The notes beneath the pieces are model-generated. The model was not told the origin of the DNA. It saw only the letters and a list, made by a program, of their open reading frames with translations, and did not search any database. Shown here piece by piece: positions 34,350 to 46,700 of a stretch of 64,000 nt of DNA. The first letter of the stretch is position 1. Each line of letters begins with the position of its first letter. The stretch covers positions 1,260,829 through 1,324,828 of the forward strand of contig JAKSZU010000027.1 in the NCBI GenBank assembly GCA_026018925.1. Direction: 5' to 3'. Made by a program: the position numbers and the translations under genes. The DNA comes from Tupaia tana (taxonomy: Eukaryota; Chordata; Mammalia; Scandentia; Tupaiidae).

Positions 34350-34855
34350 CCAGAGTGGGCTCTGGGTACATCTTTCAGTGGAGCTTTTGCTGCACAACAA
34401 ACTTTCTGAAACTTGGTGATGTCAAACCACCACCATTAATTAACTCACAGCTGTACAGGTTGGGTGGATAGAGCGAGGGCTGCGTGTATGGTCAGCTGCG
34501 AGCGGCGGGACCTATTTTGGGGTCTGGCTGGCTGTTGGCTGGGGCGGGGGTGACTGGGCATGCGTCTCAGCGGGCTAACCTTAATTGGTCATATTCATAT
34601 GGGGGGCTTGGTGGGGCTCCAGGGAAGAATGTGCAAGATCTCTCCAGGTACAGGCTGAAAATTTACAGTATCACTCAGCTGCATTCTCTTGGTCAAAACA
34701 AGTAACGAGCCATGTTAGATTCGAGAAGTTGGGAAGTGGCCTTTTGATGGGAAGAATGTCAGAGTCACACTGTGAATGTGTGGATGCAGGTAGGGGAATA
34801 ATTGGGGTCATTTTTGCAAAGAATCTGCCCAATCACCTTTCCATTCCTATGAGCA
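34350..34855 (-). mobile_element. MLT1-like LTR, antisense
   Basis: GCTGCACAACAAACTTTCTG, a TGGCTGTTGGCTGGGGCGGG segment, TTCTCTTGGTCAAAACAAGT, GTCAGAGTCACACTGTGAAT and GGGTCATTTTTGCAAAGAAT follow the order of an antisense MLT1-type LTR. Confidence 0.7.
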
Positions 34856-37059
34856 GGCTGATCCCAACCAACTAAAACATATGTCGCATTTCATGGTTCG
34901 TGGAGGAATCTCTCTCCTCTTCCCCAGGAGCCACGTGCTGAGTGGGCTGGTGGCACACAGTGACGCATTCCCACCTCGGTCTCAGGCTGGGTGAGCAGCC
35001 TTTTAGTTCTGATCACCTTGAATATACTCTGTAGTCCTTGGAATTTGAAATGCTTCTGATAATTGCTTGCTATCCAAGGGAACTGATTCTGGGAGGAATG
35101 TAGACTACCAGCAGAAATGAACAATATAAAAAAAGGCAATCAAGCCTCATGACTCTGGGAACATCTAACACAAGAATGTCATCTCAATACGACTCCCTGC
35201 TCTTCTCAGAGGATGACCAACAGCCCCACAGGACCGAGGTGACTAAGCAGTCAGCTCCCTAGTGATGGCTTTGGCAAACCGTAATATGTAAAGAATTCTA
35301 CCTTGATGAGAGCTGCTTTTGTTGTTTCTTGGTAGTTGAACAAACATGGTGATACCCCAGTGTGCACTCACTCAGCCCCTTCCATGGGGTGGTCCTTGGC
35401 TCTCAGATATGCCGCTCCCTCTTCACACGGCATGAAGCCACCATTAACATTCCTGTGTGCCTTCCATGAGAATTACAAACTAATTACAGAATGTATAATT
35501 AAGTACTTCATCTTTCACATGATGAAAAAAATAACTAAGCGTTCCTCCCTCTGAGCTTGATTTTACTATTGGTGATGAGCAACGTGATTCACTCTGAAAT
35601 GGGAGGGGTGTGCTTTGAAGCATATCTTTTACTTTTTTAAGCATAATAAAATGTTGGAAGCTCACAACAAGTTTGATCCACTCCCCATAGCACAAGAATC
35701 AGTTGGAAACATCTTTTTTCCTTTGTGAATTATTGTCTAGTTCTCACCGGATCAGAGGTCGGTACCCTGTCATCGGGGAGGTTGCTTAGCCAAGGTCAAG
35801 GTGGTGGGTCTCTGAAGCATGAGACAACATGTACTAATATTCATGTAGAAGATTACAGTTTATCCCGTTTAGAAGTTACGAGTCTAGAAAGAAGGTAGAT
35901 TTATCCCCATTTTACAGCTGGAATTCCTGAAGCTCAAGAAATGTGTATGATTCAGTCATAAGGTTGGTATAATTCTAGGCTTCCATGTGTTTTCTCCTGC
36001 AATGCTGTGGAAGGAGGAACCACTGGATGACTCCTGTTCAGGACATGCCTTGGCATACCCCATTCACCCCTAGGATTCTCTCGTGTTTGATATAACCCAG
36101 TGCTTCTCTTCGAGGAGTTTGGTGGTTCTCATTATTCCAAAGATAAAATACAGTTACTGTAGCAGCACAAAGCAGACAGACGGACTCGTCTATTAAAGGG
36201 TGTAGATGTAACATTGATTGTTGAGATTTGATCATGGAGCCAGACCATGTTCTATTTCCCCCGAACATGGAGTAGGAAGTATAGAGTAGTCCTCCGTGGA
36301 CATGGGGGGACTTCATAGCAGCTGCACCGTGAGTAGCTATACTCCTCTATGGTTTTCGCATCTTATTGTCTTGTCTTCAGGGTCTCCACAGACTGTATAG
36401 TTGTCCCATATTTAAACCCAAAACCAGACAATGCATGTGTTTTTACTCTGAATTGTGGAATTCCTCCATTCTTGGTTCTAAAACAATCAGATTTAGATCT
36501 TTAGTGGAATTCTTAGAAACTGTCAGTAATCCCATCTACAGTAGATACTCTTGAGACCCACCACCCACCAGCCACCCATCCTACTGATGGCACTCGTATC
36601 TCTTTGTCCGAGGGCTTCTCTGGCCACGAAGATCTACTTTGTCACCCACTGGCACTTTAGAAGTACCAGGAAGTTAGCCCCTGAGAGCGGTGCTCACCAG
36701 TGGTGGGTGGGAGCGGGTTGGTAATTACGCCAACTCCCTCACTCCCCTGGAAGGATACCTTGGAGCTGTGCAGTGTCTACTGAGACTAAACTCCTGGTGC
36801 CTTCTCTACCATCTGGCTTGATAAAGCACCCCTGATGTACCATCTTCACTTTCCCCATTTCACTTCTTCACTCGCCTATCAGTATTTCCTTCACCTTCCA
36901 AATAACTATTTGCATTCGATCCTGCTGGTAGTCGGTTCAGAGTTTGCTTCTTACGCACTTCCCTTTGCTGCCTCCTACGTGTTGGCCAATGCCAGATGCA
37001 GCGAGCACATCCTTCTGTCTCTATGTATCTGTGTTTCAATGGATTCATTTATCTATTCT
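34856..37059. other. Unique sequence with one MIR
   Basis: Apart from the MIR at 35,840-35,990, I see no repeat or gene with adequate support. Confidence 0.5.
35840..35990 (+). mobile_element. MIR SINE
   Basis: GATTTATCCCCATTTTACAG followed by CTGGAATTCCTGAAGCTCAA and AGTCATAAGGTTGGTATAAT fits MIR. Confidence 0.7.
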
Positions 37060-37150
37060 CTTATTCACTCATTTAGTTAATATTTGAATAATTATCAAAT
37101 GCAAGGCACAGGGCTAGGTACTGGCAGGTACAGTGTATAAATGGATATGA
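37060..37150 (-). mobile_element. L2 fragment, antisense
   Basis: CTCATTTAGTTAATATTTGA and AAGGCACAGGGCTAGGTACT fit the antisense L2 terminus. Confidence 0.55.
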
Positions 37151-37164
37151 AACTTCCACCTTTA

Positions 37165-37406
37165 AAAAAATAGCTTTTATTACTATTATTTTCTTACATT
37201 CAATCACTATATATCTTTATAGCATACAAAATGAATTTTACCAGTATGAATATACTGTGTATCAGTCCAGTCCAAGATATTATGACACACATCAACAGGT
37301 AATTTTACACTTTCGTGTTCCTTACATGTTTTGCTTCTTTCTTTTCCCCCTTGGTTCCCCCCTTCTCACCCTCCCTCCTTGTTAGTGAAGTGTAACTTCA
37401 GGCTTT
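37165..37406 (-). mobile_element. L1 3' UTR fragment, antisense
   Basis: TTTTGCTTCTTTCTTTTCCC and the preceding 150 bp parallel the 3' UTR of the L1 at 54,500-54,670 (shared CAATCACT, TCTTTATAGCATA and CACACATCAACA blocks). It is interrupted at 37,407 by a palindromic MITE and appears to continue as 37,489-38,110. Confidence 0.75.
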
Positions 37407-37488
37407 GTTGGGCTGTCAGAAAAGTCGTGATGCATTTTTGCATAAAAACACAGAAAAAATACAGTATGGCTTTTCTGACAACCCAGTA
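37407..37488. mobile_element. Palindromic ~82-bp MITE (mariner-like)
   Basis: TTGGGCTGTCAGAAAAGTC at the left and its inverted form GGCTTTTCTGACAACCCAG at the right enclose an A/T-rich centre. Overall it is a near-perfect palindrome of about 82 bp ending at TA. Size and TA ends match mariner-derived MITEs such as human MADE1, but the terminal sequence differs. A second copy lies at 31,500-31,584. Confidence 0.8.
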
Positions 37489-38110
37489 CCATTGTCTCTT
37501 CCTGGTTGGCCTCCTCACTCCCTCCTCGTCCAGCTCCCGTAGGTTTGGACATACATCCACAGCTTCCTGAGAGGCTGATCAGTTATTTCCCACGGCACTG
37601 CTGCCTGCTTAGGTGCCTGCTCAGCTTCATATATCCCGGCTCCAAAAAAAAGACATGGCTTTGCTCTCAGAGGGAGCTTTGTCGATAGAGACCAAGGAAC
37701 ATCTAGGGCTCCTGCTGCACAGGACTGGGACGGGCGCAGCATAGTCTCTGTCACTGTATGACACTTACATCTGGAATGCTTTCCTCCTGTGGAAGCAAAC
37801 CCGGCTCCCAGAAGCTCCTGCCCATTCTTCCATCTTCCTCCTCCGCCTCTTCATCATTAAAAAAACAGCTAATATTTTCTCCAGGTTCTCACATGACTGG
37901 ATTTCATCCTTTTCTTGAGCTGGGTAATATTTCATTGTGTATAGCCACATTCCTTGAGCTGGGTAATAGTTCATTGTGTGTAGCCACATTCCTTGAGCTG
38001 GGTAATATTCCATTGTGTATAGCCACATTCCTTGAGCTGGGTAATAGTTCATTGTGTATAACCACATTCCTTGAGCTGTTTATCTGCCATTGACACTTCG
38101 GTGGATTCAA
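37489..38110 (-). mobile_element. L1 3' fragment continued, with internal 39-bp expansion
   Basis: Sequence around 37,850-37,930 and 38,060-38,110 matches the L1 antisense 3' region (ACATGACTGGATTTCATCC, then GTTTATCTGCCATTGACACT). The middle part, 37,490-37,800, is diverged, and its assignment to the same L1 is inferred from position. Confidence 0.55.
37911..38078. repeat. 39-bp tandem repeat, about 4 copies, derived from L1
   Basis: CCTTGAGCTGGGTAATA followed by GTTCATTGTGTATAGCCACATT recurs every 39 bp. The unit corresponds to the antisense L1 3' segment seen at about 54,910-54,945 in this window (GGCTGAGTAGTATTCTG...GTGTATATGTGCCACA). The array therefore grew by local duplication inside an old L1 fragment. 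Confidence 0.85.
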
Positions 38111-38464
38111 AGCCAGATCCTGAAGGACGAATACTGCATGCCCTCACTATTGACGGCAGCTGGGAGATTGAGCTGCATAGAGCCTGAGAGTGCTGTGGTC
38201 GTTGGGTCGACTGGGGGAGAGCGGCAGGGGCAGACGGGTCAATGCAGTAGATGGATGAGTGCAGTGAGTTCTGGAGCTGCAACACAGTGGAGTTACGATG
38301 GTTGGTAATGCAAAGTGTGCTTCAAGGTGGATGAGCAGATTTCACGTGCATCACTGTGGGGTAATGATGAATGCTTGAGGGGGCGGATGTGTGTATCACC
38401 CTGATTTGATCATACACAATGTATGCGTATTTTTGAAAATACTATTAGAAACTTCGTTACTATG

Positions 38465-38590
38465 ATGAGGAAAGAACGAGGTTTAGGTAAATAACCTGCC
38501 TACCCAAAGTCAGCCAGAGAGGGGCAGAACTGGGATTTGATAGAAGTTCTGTCTGATTTCAAAGCTTCAACTATTAAACTTAAATGCTGC
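38465..38590 (+). mobile_element. MIR SINE, 3' half
   Basis: CCTACCCAAAGTCAGCCAGA and GGGGCAGAACTGGGATTTGA, then TGTCTGATTTCAAAGC, match the MIR 3' end. Confidence 0.75.
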
Positions 38591-38939
38591 TGTACTGGCT
38601 TTTGATCAGCTAATCCTACCCTCTGAACAGCAAGTCTCTCCTTGCTTTCTCTCATAACTCCTTTACTACCTTTATGCAGTGGTCAGGAGTTGGAAGACGG
38701 CAGCCCCCTCCTTCTGGCCAAATAGTGGGTTGTCCAAAAAGTCTTCTTTCTTTCTTTTTTTTTTTTTTTTTTCAAAGTGGTCATTCTTATTTTCTTCTAC
38801 CTTCTCGCATCTGGCCCTGGCTATGTATCTGACCAGTCCTGTTCCTCATGCCTTACCCTGATGTTGATCAAAGTGGCATTTTTAGAATTAGTCAGTGTAG
38901 AGGAAGGGTTGGTGTGTAAGAAAGTGACAAAGTATAGCT

Positions 38940-39105
38940 CCTTAAAAGAAATCTCACATATATTGTATTTTACTTCAGTCTAACAACAACCTTAAGAAAG
39001 AATCTTGCTATTTGTAGATGCAATGATGGCCAATGAAAAATTAAGTGACTTACCCACATCTGAACAGATGACAAATGAAAGAATGAGAACTTTAAGGCTA
39101 GACCT
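38940..39105 (+). mobile_element. MIR SINE
   Basis: CAACAACCTTAAGAAAG, TTGCTATTTGTAGATGCAAT and TTAAGTGACTTACCCACATC follow the MIR order. Confidence 0.72.
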
Positions 39106-39454
39106 TCCTATGAAAAATCCTTATTTTCCCTATTTTTAATACACTGACAGATGATGTGGGGATCTTTGGCATATTGGCAAGTAGGCCCTTGGGGTCTTGG
39201 TCTTCTCAGCTCCCATGCAAGAGCTCTTTGGAAAACTTTGAGACAACTTTGATTACCAGACTCATTTTTAAAGAAATATTACAAATGTATTTCCTCTTAT
39301 TTGTAGAAATGTAAGCTTTTGAAAGAGAAATTGCATCTTTCTAAAAAGGCCTAACTTTGGTGGAGAAACTCACTTGGATGCTCAGAAGAGAGACAAGAGA
39401 CCAAATAAAAAACATTATAAATATCTTGCTGGAAAAAATCTTATAGTCAAGGAG

Positions 39455-39530
39455 GTTCCTGGTAGAGCACCTTGCTTGTGAAGTGCCTGGCCCACAGTGA
39501 GTCCTCAGTAAGTATTCGTTTGAATGAGAC
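39455..39530 (+). mobile_element. L2 3' tail, sense
   Basis: AAGTGCCTGGCCCACAGTGA and GTCCTCAGTAAGTATTCGTT followed by TGAATGAG match the L2 3' terminus. Confidence 0.65.
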
Positions 39531-39744
39531 TACTTGCATAGCCTTATGAAAATGGAATATAATAGGCTAACCTTTCTCTGTGTGAGGAGCTATCAGATCC
39601 TAATGAGCTGAGGTCTTTCTCAGACCTGAGGAATATTTAGTAACATAGTTGAGGCTATAGCTTAGGTTTGCTTTCTATCTGTTGGGTGGTGACCAACCCC
39701 AACCAAGCTTCTTAGGAAAGACCTTTTGCAGTGTTTGCAAACGG

Positions 39745-39778
39745 CTGCCATGGTAACCAGGTTCCATGGTAACCAGGT
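39745..39778. promoter_or_regulatory. Tandem X-box-like (RFX) palindromes
   Basis: CTGCCATGGTAACC followed by GGTTCCATGGTAACC, 16 bp apart, resembles the RFX-factor X-box consensus (GTTGCCATGGCAAC-type palindrome). The second site (39,760-39,774) is a near-perfect palindrome. It lies in unique sequence with no recognised gene start, so binding is inference. Confidence 0.35.
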
Positions 39779-40229
39779 ACCAGGATGCTGGCAATGCTGT
39801 TGAAGCTGGGACCAGCACAGTTGACCATTGCTTCCAAGAGCATGGCTGCCCTGTTCTACAAAGGACTAGGGTGTGCCAGCAGCTAACAGTTTCAGATGGA
39901 AACGAAACAGCCCCATTAGAGGTTCCTGTAAAAGTACTGCTGAATTATACACGAGTGGGCCCATCTCTGAGTCTTCAGCACTTACTGAGTTAGTCTTGGG
40001 CAGCTCTTTGCCACCGTGGTCACAATGTAGTTATGTCACATTCTTTCAGCTATTCCGTGAGTTTTCACAACTTAACTGTGTAGTTTGCTGCCCCTTTTGC
40101 CCCCATCAGTTCCCTTGGAAACAGCAGCACCATTTCCTCTAGATGATGCTGTAAATGCAGGTGGCCTGGCTTTTATACCCAGCTCAACAACACCGCGTGT
40201 GTAGTGACAATCCGAACAATAGGTGTTGG

Positions 40230-40450
40230 TACCCTGCTTTGTAGTTCACCATGTGTTTTCATAGTCGTTATCATATTTCATCCACACAAGAATTCTGGGA
40301 ACTACTTATTACCTGCATTTTACAGATTAGGAGCACAACTGAGTCTCATAAAATGGAAAAAATCTAATTCAAAATCATGTGGCTGGTAGGGAAGGGATTG
40401 GGACACAAACTTAGGCCTTTTCAATTCCAAAGTTTTCTAACTACCACACC
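40230..40450 (+). mobile_element. MIR SINE, near full length
   Basis: ATCATATTTCATCCACACAA, ACCTGCATTTTACAGATTAG, AATCATGTGGCTGGTAGGGA and AATTCCAAAGTTTTCTAACT, in MIR order. Confidence 0.85.
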
Positions 40451-43400
40451 ATTTTATTATAGTTCTTTTGGTGGCCAAGATTATTGGTATTTATTATTAC
40501 CTCCATTCTTTAGTCTTTGGGTTATAGTTCAATTAGCATATTTTTCTATAAAATTTATTTTAAAATTGTTGTGGACAGTATCCAATTTACCGTTCTTGTT
40601 TCTTGGAGAAATTTGGAAAATAACCCATTCTTGGCTAAAACATGCTAGACAGCTTGCAGTTCTCTCAGCTCTTTATAGCAATACTGAAAACGATTTATTT
40701 TCTCAGTAAAAACAAGGTATGCAATCATTCCATCCTTGTCCTTCTCAGGGAAGATAATGATCTGAGGTGACACCCGCTTTTCTAAATGAGAATTAGCAAA
40801 TTGGGTATGGCTATAAACATGTCTGTTTTCCCATATAAGGAAGTGCCTTTTAGCCAGTTGCCTGTTTAGAATCAGACAGACTATAGTATATTAAGTATCA
40901 TGAAACAAACATCACAGGGGGGATGGGAGACGTGGGATATATGATTACATTTTCCTAGTGTGGCTGGTAGAACCCCAATTTAAATCCAGACTGCAAATAC
41001 ACAGCCTCAGTGAGCCACTTGTGATTCGTGTAAACGTCTCACACTTTCTGGCTCTTCTTTGCCAGATGATTGCCTTTTCTTGCTCCCTGAAGCTAGGGAT
41101 AGAACCTTGAGCATCAAGGAGCTAAGAAAATACTTCCTTACTGGGGTATTCCCATTCCCATTGCTTCTTGCCTTAGGACCTTCGGATGACAAATCTAAGG
41201 ATAAAAGACTAAATCCTTAGGATAGCGGAAGGAAAGATAGCAAATACTAGATACTGGAGCTGCTAGACCAGCCATAGATTCCTACCTCTCGGTTAGTTAC
41301 ACATAAACGTGTTAGAATGCGTGTTATCTGCATCCTAACGCGCACTGACTGAGGGGGTGCAGGTGGACATCGCATTTTCTCATCTGTAACAGCCAGTGAA
41401 GGGATCAGTCTCTGTCCAAACTGGGAGATGCTCCTCTAAAATACATTGTTTATTCTTTGCCTAAGCATGTGCCACCCACTCTTTCTACTTACACTTATTT
41501 CACTCCATCGGAGTTGTTTTCTCTGCAGTTCAGCATCTCTGAGCATTTTGTCTTAGTATCTCTGGGCAGTAGCAGGTGGTAGGTGAGCCTGCCTCTGTCT
41601 CGTCGTTCTGAGGACTGCCTCGCTTTTCTGGTCAGCCTAGAGCGGTTTCAGCCAATGAAAATATAATGGCAGCAACATACGTAATGTAAAATATTCTAAA
41701 AGAATAAAAGTAAATGCATATTGCAATAGAAGAATATCTTATAGTATATCATGATTGCAGTGAAATATAATCCTTCTAAAAAGCAAAGGTATGTTTAATG
41801 AATACAAAGTTTTGCATTGCTTCAGTTTTAAAATTTAAATGAAACGAAATATTTAATTTAATTTAATTTAATTCTTCCATTGCACTGGCCACATTTCAAG
41901 TTCTCAATAGCCCTGTGAGAGACTGGATACTGGGTTGTATAGCTCAGGCCTATTTTCTAAACTCCTCGTGGGCAGGGGCAGTGTTCTACTCAGGTTTCAC
42001 ATTCTCATTTTAGTTATTGCTCCTTCTGGGACCCTTCCCAGGTTCTCAGCTGGGTCAAGTGCCCCTCATATGTGCTCAGACAGCTCTGGATGCTAACTTC
42101 TTTTTCCCTAAGTTAGTGTTTTTCATGATAGTACGTGTGTACATGTGTGCCTGCACACCCAGCTCGCTCCGACTGCTTAGTGACGGCCTGCTTTGGGCTT
42201 GTTCGGCTCCCTCTGCCTCGTCAGCAGCTGGTTGTGTGACCAGCCTCATCCAGCGGCAATGGCCCGGCTTCCTCGGCCCGATCTCCCGCAGTGCTGTTCC
42301 AGGTTATCGCTTCCTGGCTCGTGCGCAGCCTTCTGGTGTAGACTAACTTATGGTGATGACCGTCTTACACAGCCTGGGGATTTCTTACCCCACTTCTCCT
42401 CGCTGGGCAGCCTCAGGTACCCTTGTCTGAGTTGTGCAGCAACAGCGCGTACCTGGGGACGGACGGGGATCCTGGTGACATTCACACAGTCGGCCTACAA
42501 TGGACAGGAACAGTTATTTGCCGATATTCCAGCAGATGGCAGTGAAGTGCTGAGTAAGGGCTGCCTGTTTCTGGTTTTCCGGAGGTCCCCAGTAGTCTGC
42601 CAATGGAGTCTGCCTGCAAATCCAGACAGGTCGGGTAGCCCTCTCCTGTTACCCCGTTCATCCTTGTAATCATACCTGGCCAGGGAGGGAAGGGTCTGGT
42701 CATTAGAAAAAGCTTCATTCTTGGTGAACGAAACACATTTCCTCTCCAGCTCATTACGGCTGCCCTCCCTGCCCCCAACTCCCAGCTTTGTCTTAGCCCG
42801 GCAAGCCGGCCTCAGCCCTGCTTTCTGTAACTCACCTGCAGGACGCCTGCCTTCCAGGATGGCTTTGGCTGGAGCACTGTTTCCTGGTGGCACCATTGGC
42901 GTGTGGCTCCGGAGACTGGAGGAGCATTCTGTACAGATTGGTTTTGTTTTCCTGAAGAATGCTATTTACAGTGATTAAAAGGAAAGAACAGAGAAGTGAA
43001 AAGAACTGTTTAGTGGCTCCAAGAGAAGGAAGGTGCTGAGAGGCTTATCTTGCTCGTTTTCCTGCCGGGCCCAGTTGTCTGGAGCAGAGGAACCCTATGT
43101 AAGTGTGAGAGTTATAAAACTGTTCGCATCTGTGTGTGAGAGGACATCAGAAGAAACGCAGCCTTGTAATAGTGGACTCTACGGAGGTGCCTTTCAGAGT
43201 GCATTTGGGAAGGAGGATCTATGACCACGCCCTGCAGGGTTAGCCTTCCCCCCAGCCAGTGGATTCCAGGGGAGAACGCACAACCTAAACGCAACCCATG
43301 CTCAGTTCTGCCCCGCTTCACAGAGCTGTCGTTGTCCTGGAGACTCCCCCTTGCCCCCCCAATTTCCCGGAAGTGTCTCCCTAAGTGGGAGAGCAGAGCC

Positions 43401-43720
43401 CATCACATCTGGCATGGTTCTTCTAGGGCTGGACTCCAGATGATTTCACGGTTATCGAGTCAGCCTGGGTCGTGGCGATGCTACGGCCTGTTCTTTAGCA
43501 GAACTGTGTGCTGCTCCAGCCTGGCGGAGACAGACACAGGGTAAAGGGAACTTGTCTCATAGCTTGGGAAACTTTTCCTGTTGGATCTTGCTTCTCTTAT
43601 GCTAAACGTGGGATATGGGAGAGGGAAGTTTCCAGAGTTCTTTGGTGTCACTGCTGTGTGAGCCGGCAGGCGTTTCCAGGACAGGCCCTGAATCCCTGAG
43701 AGTCATAGCAGAAAGGCCTG
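40451..43720. other. Unique sequence before the 36-bp array
   Basis: Becomes GC-richer after about 42.0 kb. Frames at 42,017-42,669 and 42,495-42,896 are not recognisable proteins. No CpG-island promoter or exon can be asserted. Confidence 0.45.
41935..42015 (+). mobile_element. L2-like fragment, sense
   Basis: CTAAACTCCTCGTGGGCAGG and GGCAGTGTTCTACTCAGG resemble the L2 3' segment. It is short. Confidence 0.4.
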
Positions 43721-46700
43721 GCTCTTCACAGCCCCACGGCCCGCTGTCCACGCCCCGCTCTTCACTACCCCACGGCCCGCTGTCCACGCCCTGCTCTTCA
43801 CAGCCCCACGGCCCGCTGTCCACGCCCCGCTCTTCACTACCCCACGGCCCGCTGTCCACGCCCGGCTCTTCACAGCCCCACGGCCCGCTGTCCACGCCCT
43901 GCTCTTCCCTACCCCACGGCCCGCTGTCCACGCCCCGCTCTTCACTACCCCACGGCCCGCTGTCCACGCCCTGCTCTTCACAGCCCCACGGCCCGCTGTC
44001 CACGCCCCGCTCTTCACTACCCCACGGCCCGCTGTCCACGCCCTGCTCTTCACAGCCCCACGGCCCGCTGTCCACGCCCCGCTCTTCACTACCCCACGGC
44101 CCGCTGTCCACGCCCTGCTCTTCACAGCCCCACGGCCCGCTGTCCACGCCCCGCTCTTCACTACCCCACGGCCCGCTGTCCACGCCCTGCTCTTCACAGC
44201 CCCACGGCCCGCTGTCCACGCCCCGCTCTTCACTACCCCACGGCCCGCTGTCCACGCCCGGCTCTTCACAGCCCCACGGCCCGCTGTCCACGCCCCGCTC
44301 TTCACTACCCCACGGCCCGCTGTCCACGCCCCGCTCTTCACTACCCCACGGCCCACTGTCCACGCCCCGCTCTTCACTACCCCACGGCCCACTGTCCACG
44401 CCCTGCTCTTCACTACCCCACGGCCCGCTGTCCACGCCCTGCTCTTCCCTACCCCACGGCCCGCTGTCCACGCCCCGCTCTTCACTACCCCACGGCCCAC
44501 TGTCCACGCCCTGCTCTTCACAGCCCCACGGCCCGCTGTCCACGCCCCGCTCTTCACTACCCCACGGCCCACTGTCCACGCCCTGCTCTTCACTACCCCA
44601 CGGCCCGCTGTCCACGCCCTGCTCTTCACTACCCCACGGCCCACTGTCCACGCCCCGCTCTTCCCTACCCCACGGCCCACTGTCCACGCCCCGCTCTTCA
44701 CTACCCCACGGCCCACTGTCCACGCCCTGCTCTTCACTACCCCACGGCCCGCTGTCCACGCCCCGCTCTTCACTACCCCACGGCCCACTGTCCACGCCCT
44801 GCTCTTCCCTACCCCACGGCCCGCTGTCCACGCCCGGCTCTTCACTACCCCACGGCCCACTGTCCACGCCCTGCTCTTCACTACCCCACGGCCCACTGTC
44901 CACGCCCTGCTCTTCACTACCCCACGGCCCGCTGTCCACGCCCTGCTCTTCACAGCCCACAGCCCACTGTCCACGCCCTGCTCTTCCCTACCCCACGGCC
45001 CACTGTCCACGCCCTGCTCTTCCCTACCCCACGGCCCGCTGTCCACGCCCCGCTCTTCACAGCCCCACGGCCCGCTGTCCACGCCCTGCTCTTCACTACC
45101 CCACGGCCCGCTGTCCACGCCCTGCTCTTCCCTACCCCACGGCCCGCTGTCCACGCCCTGCTCTTCACTACCCCACGGCCCGCTGTCCACGCCCCGCTCT
45201 TCGCTGCCCCACGGCCCACTATCCACGCCCCGCTCTTCACTACCCCACGGCCCACTGTCCACGCCCGGCTCTTCACTACCCCACGGCCCACTGTCCACGC
45301 CCTGCTCTTCATAGCCCCACGGCCCGCTGTCCACGCCCTGCTCTTCCCTACCCCACGGCCCGCTGTCCACGCCCTGCTCTTCCCTACCCCACGGCCCGCT
45401 GTCCACGCCCCGCTCTTCGCTGCCCCACGGCCCGCTGTCCACGCCCTGCTCTTCCCTACCCCACGGCCCGCTGTCCACGCCCTGCTCTTCCCTACCCCAC
45501 GGCCCGCTGTCCACGCCCCGCTCTTCCCTACCCCACGGCCCGCTGTCCACGCCCCGCTCTTCATAGCCCCACGGCCCGCTGTCCACGCCCTGCTCTTCCC
45601 TACCCCACGGCCCACTGTCCACGCCCTGCTCTTCCCTACCCCACGGCCCGCTGTCCACGCCCGGCTCTTCACTACCCCACGGCCCACTGTCCACGCCCTG
45701 CTCTTCCCTACCCCACGGCCCGCTGTCCACGCCCTGCTCTTCATAGCCCCACGGCCCACTGTCCACGCCCTGCTCTTCCCTACCCCACGGCCCGCTGTCC
45801 ACGCCCTGCTCTTCCCTACCCCACGGCCCGCTGTCCACGCCCGGCTCTTCACTACCCCACGGCCCACTGTCCACGCCCTGCTCTTCCCTACCCCACGGCC
45901 CACTGTCCACGCCCTGCTCTTCATAGCCCCACGGCCCACTGTCCACGCCCTGCTCTTCACTACCCCACGGCCCGCTGTCCACGCCCTGCTCTTCACTACC
46001 CCACGGCCCGCTGTCCACGCCCTGCTCTTCACAGCCCCACGGCCCGCTGTCCACGCCCCGCTCTTCCCTACCCCACGGCCCGCTGTCCACGCCCCGCTCT
46101 TCCCTACCCCACGGCCCGCTGTCCACGCCCCGCTCTTCCCTACCCCACGGCCCGCTGTCCACGCCCCGCTCTTCACTACCCCACGGCCCGCTGTCCACGC
46201 CCTGCTCTTCACTACCCCACGGCCCACTGTCCACGCCCGGCTCTTCACTACCCCACGGCCCGCTGTCCACGCCCTGCTCTTCACTACCCCACGGCCCACT
46301 GTCCACGCCCTGCTCTTCACTACCCCACGGCCCGCTGTCCACGCCCTGCTCTTCCCTACCCCACGGCCCACTGTCCACGCCCGGCTCTTCGCTACCCCAC
46401 GGCCCGCTGTCCACGCCCTGCTCTTCACTACCCCACGGCCCACTGTCCACGCCCTGCTCTTCACTACCCCACGGCCCACTGTCCACGCCCTGCTCTTCGC
46501 TGCCCCACGGCCCGCTGTCCACGCCCCGCTCTTCACTACCCCACGGCCCACTGTCCACGCCCCGCTCTTCGCTGCCCCACGGCCCACTGTCCACGCCCTG
46601 CTCTTCACTACCCCACGGCCCGCTGTCCACGCCCTGCTCTTCCCTACCCCACGGCCCACTGTCCACGCCCTGCTCTTCGCTACCCCACGGCCCGCTGTCC

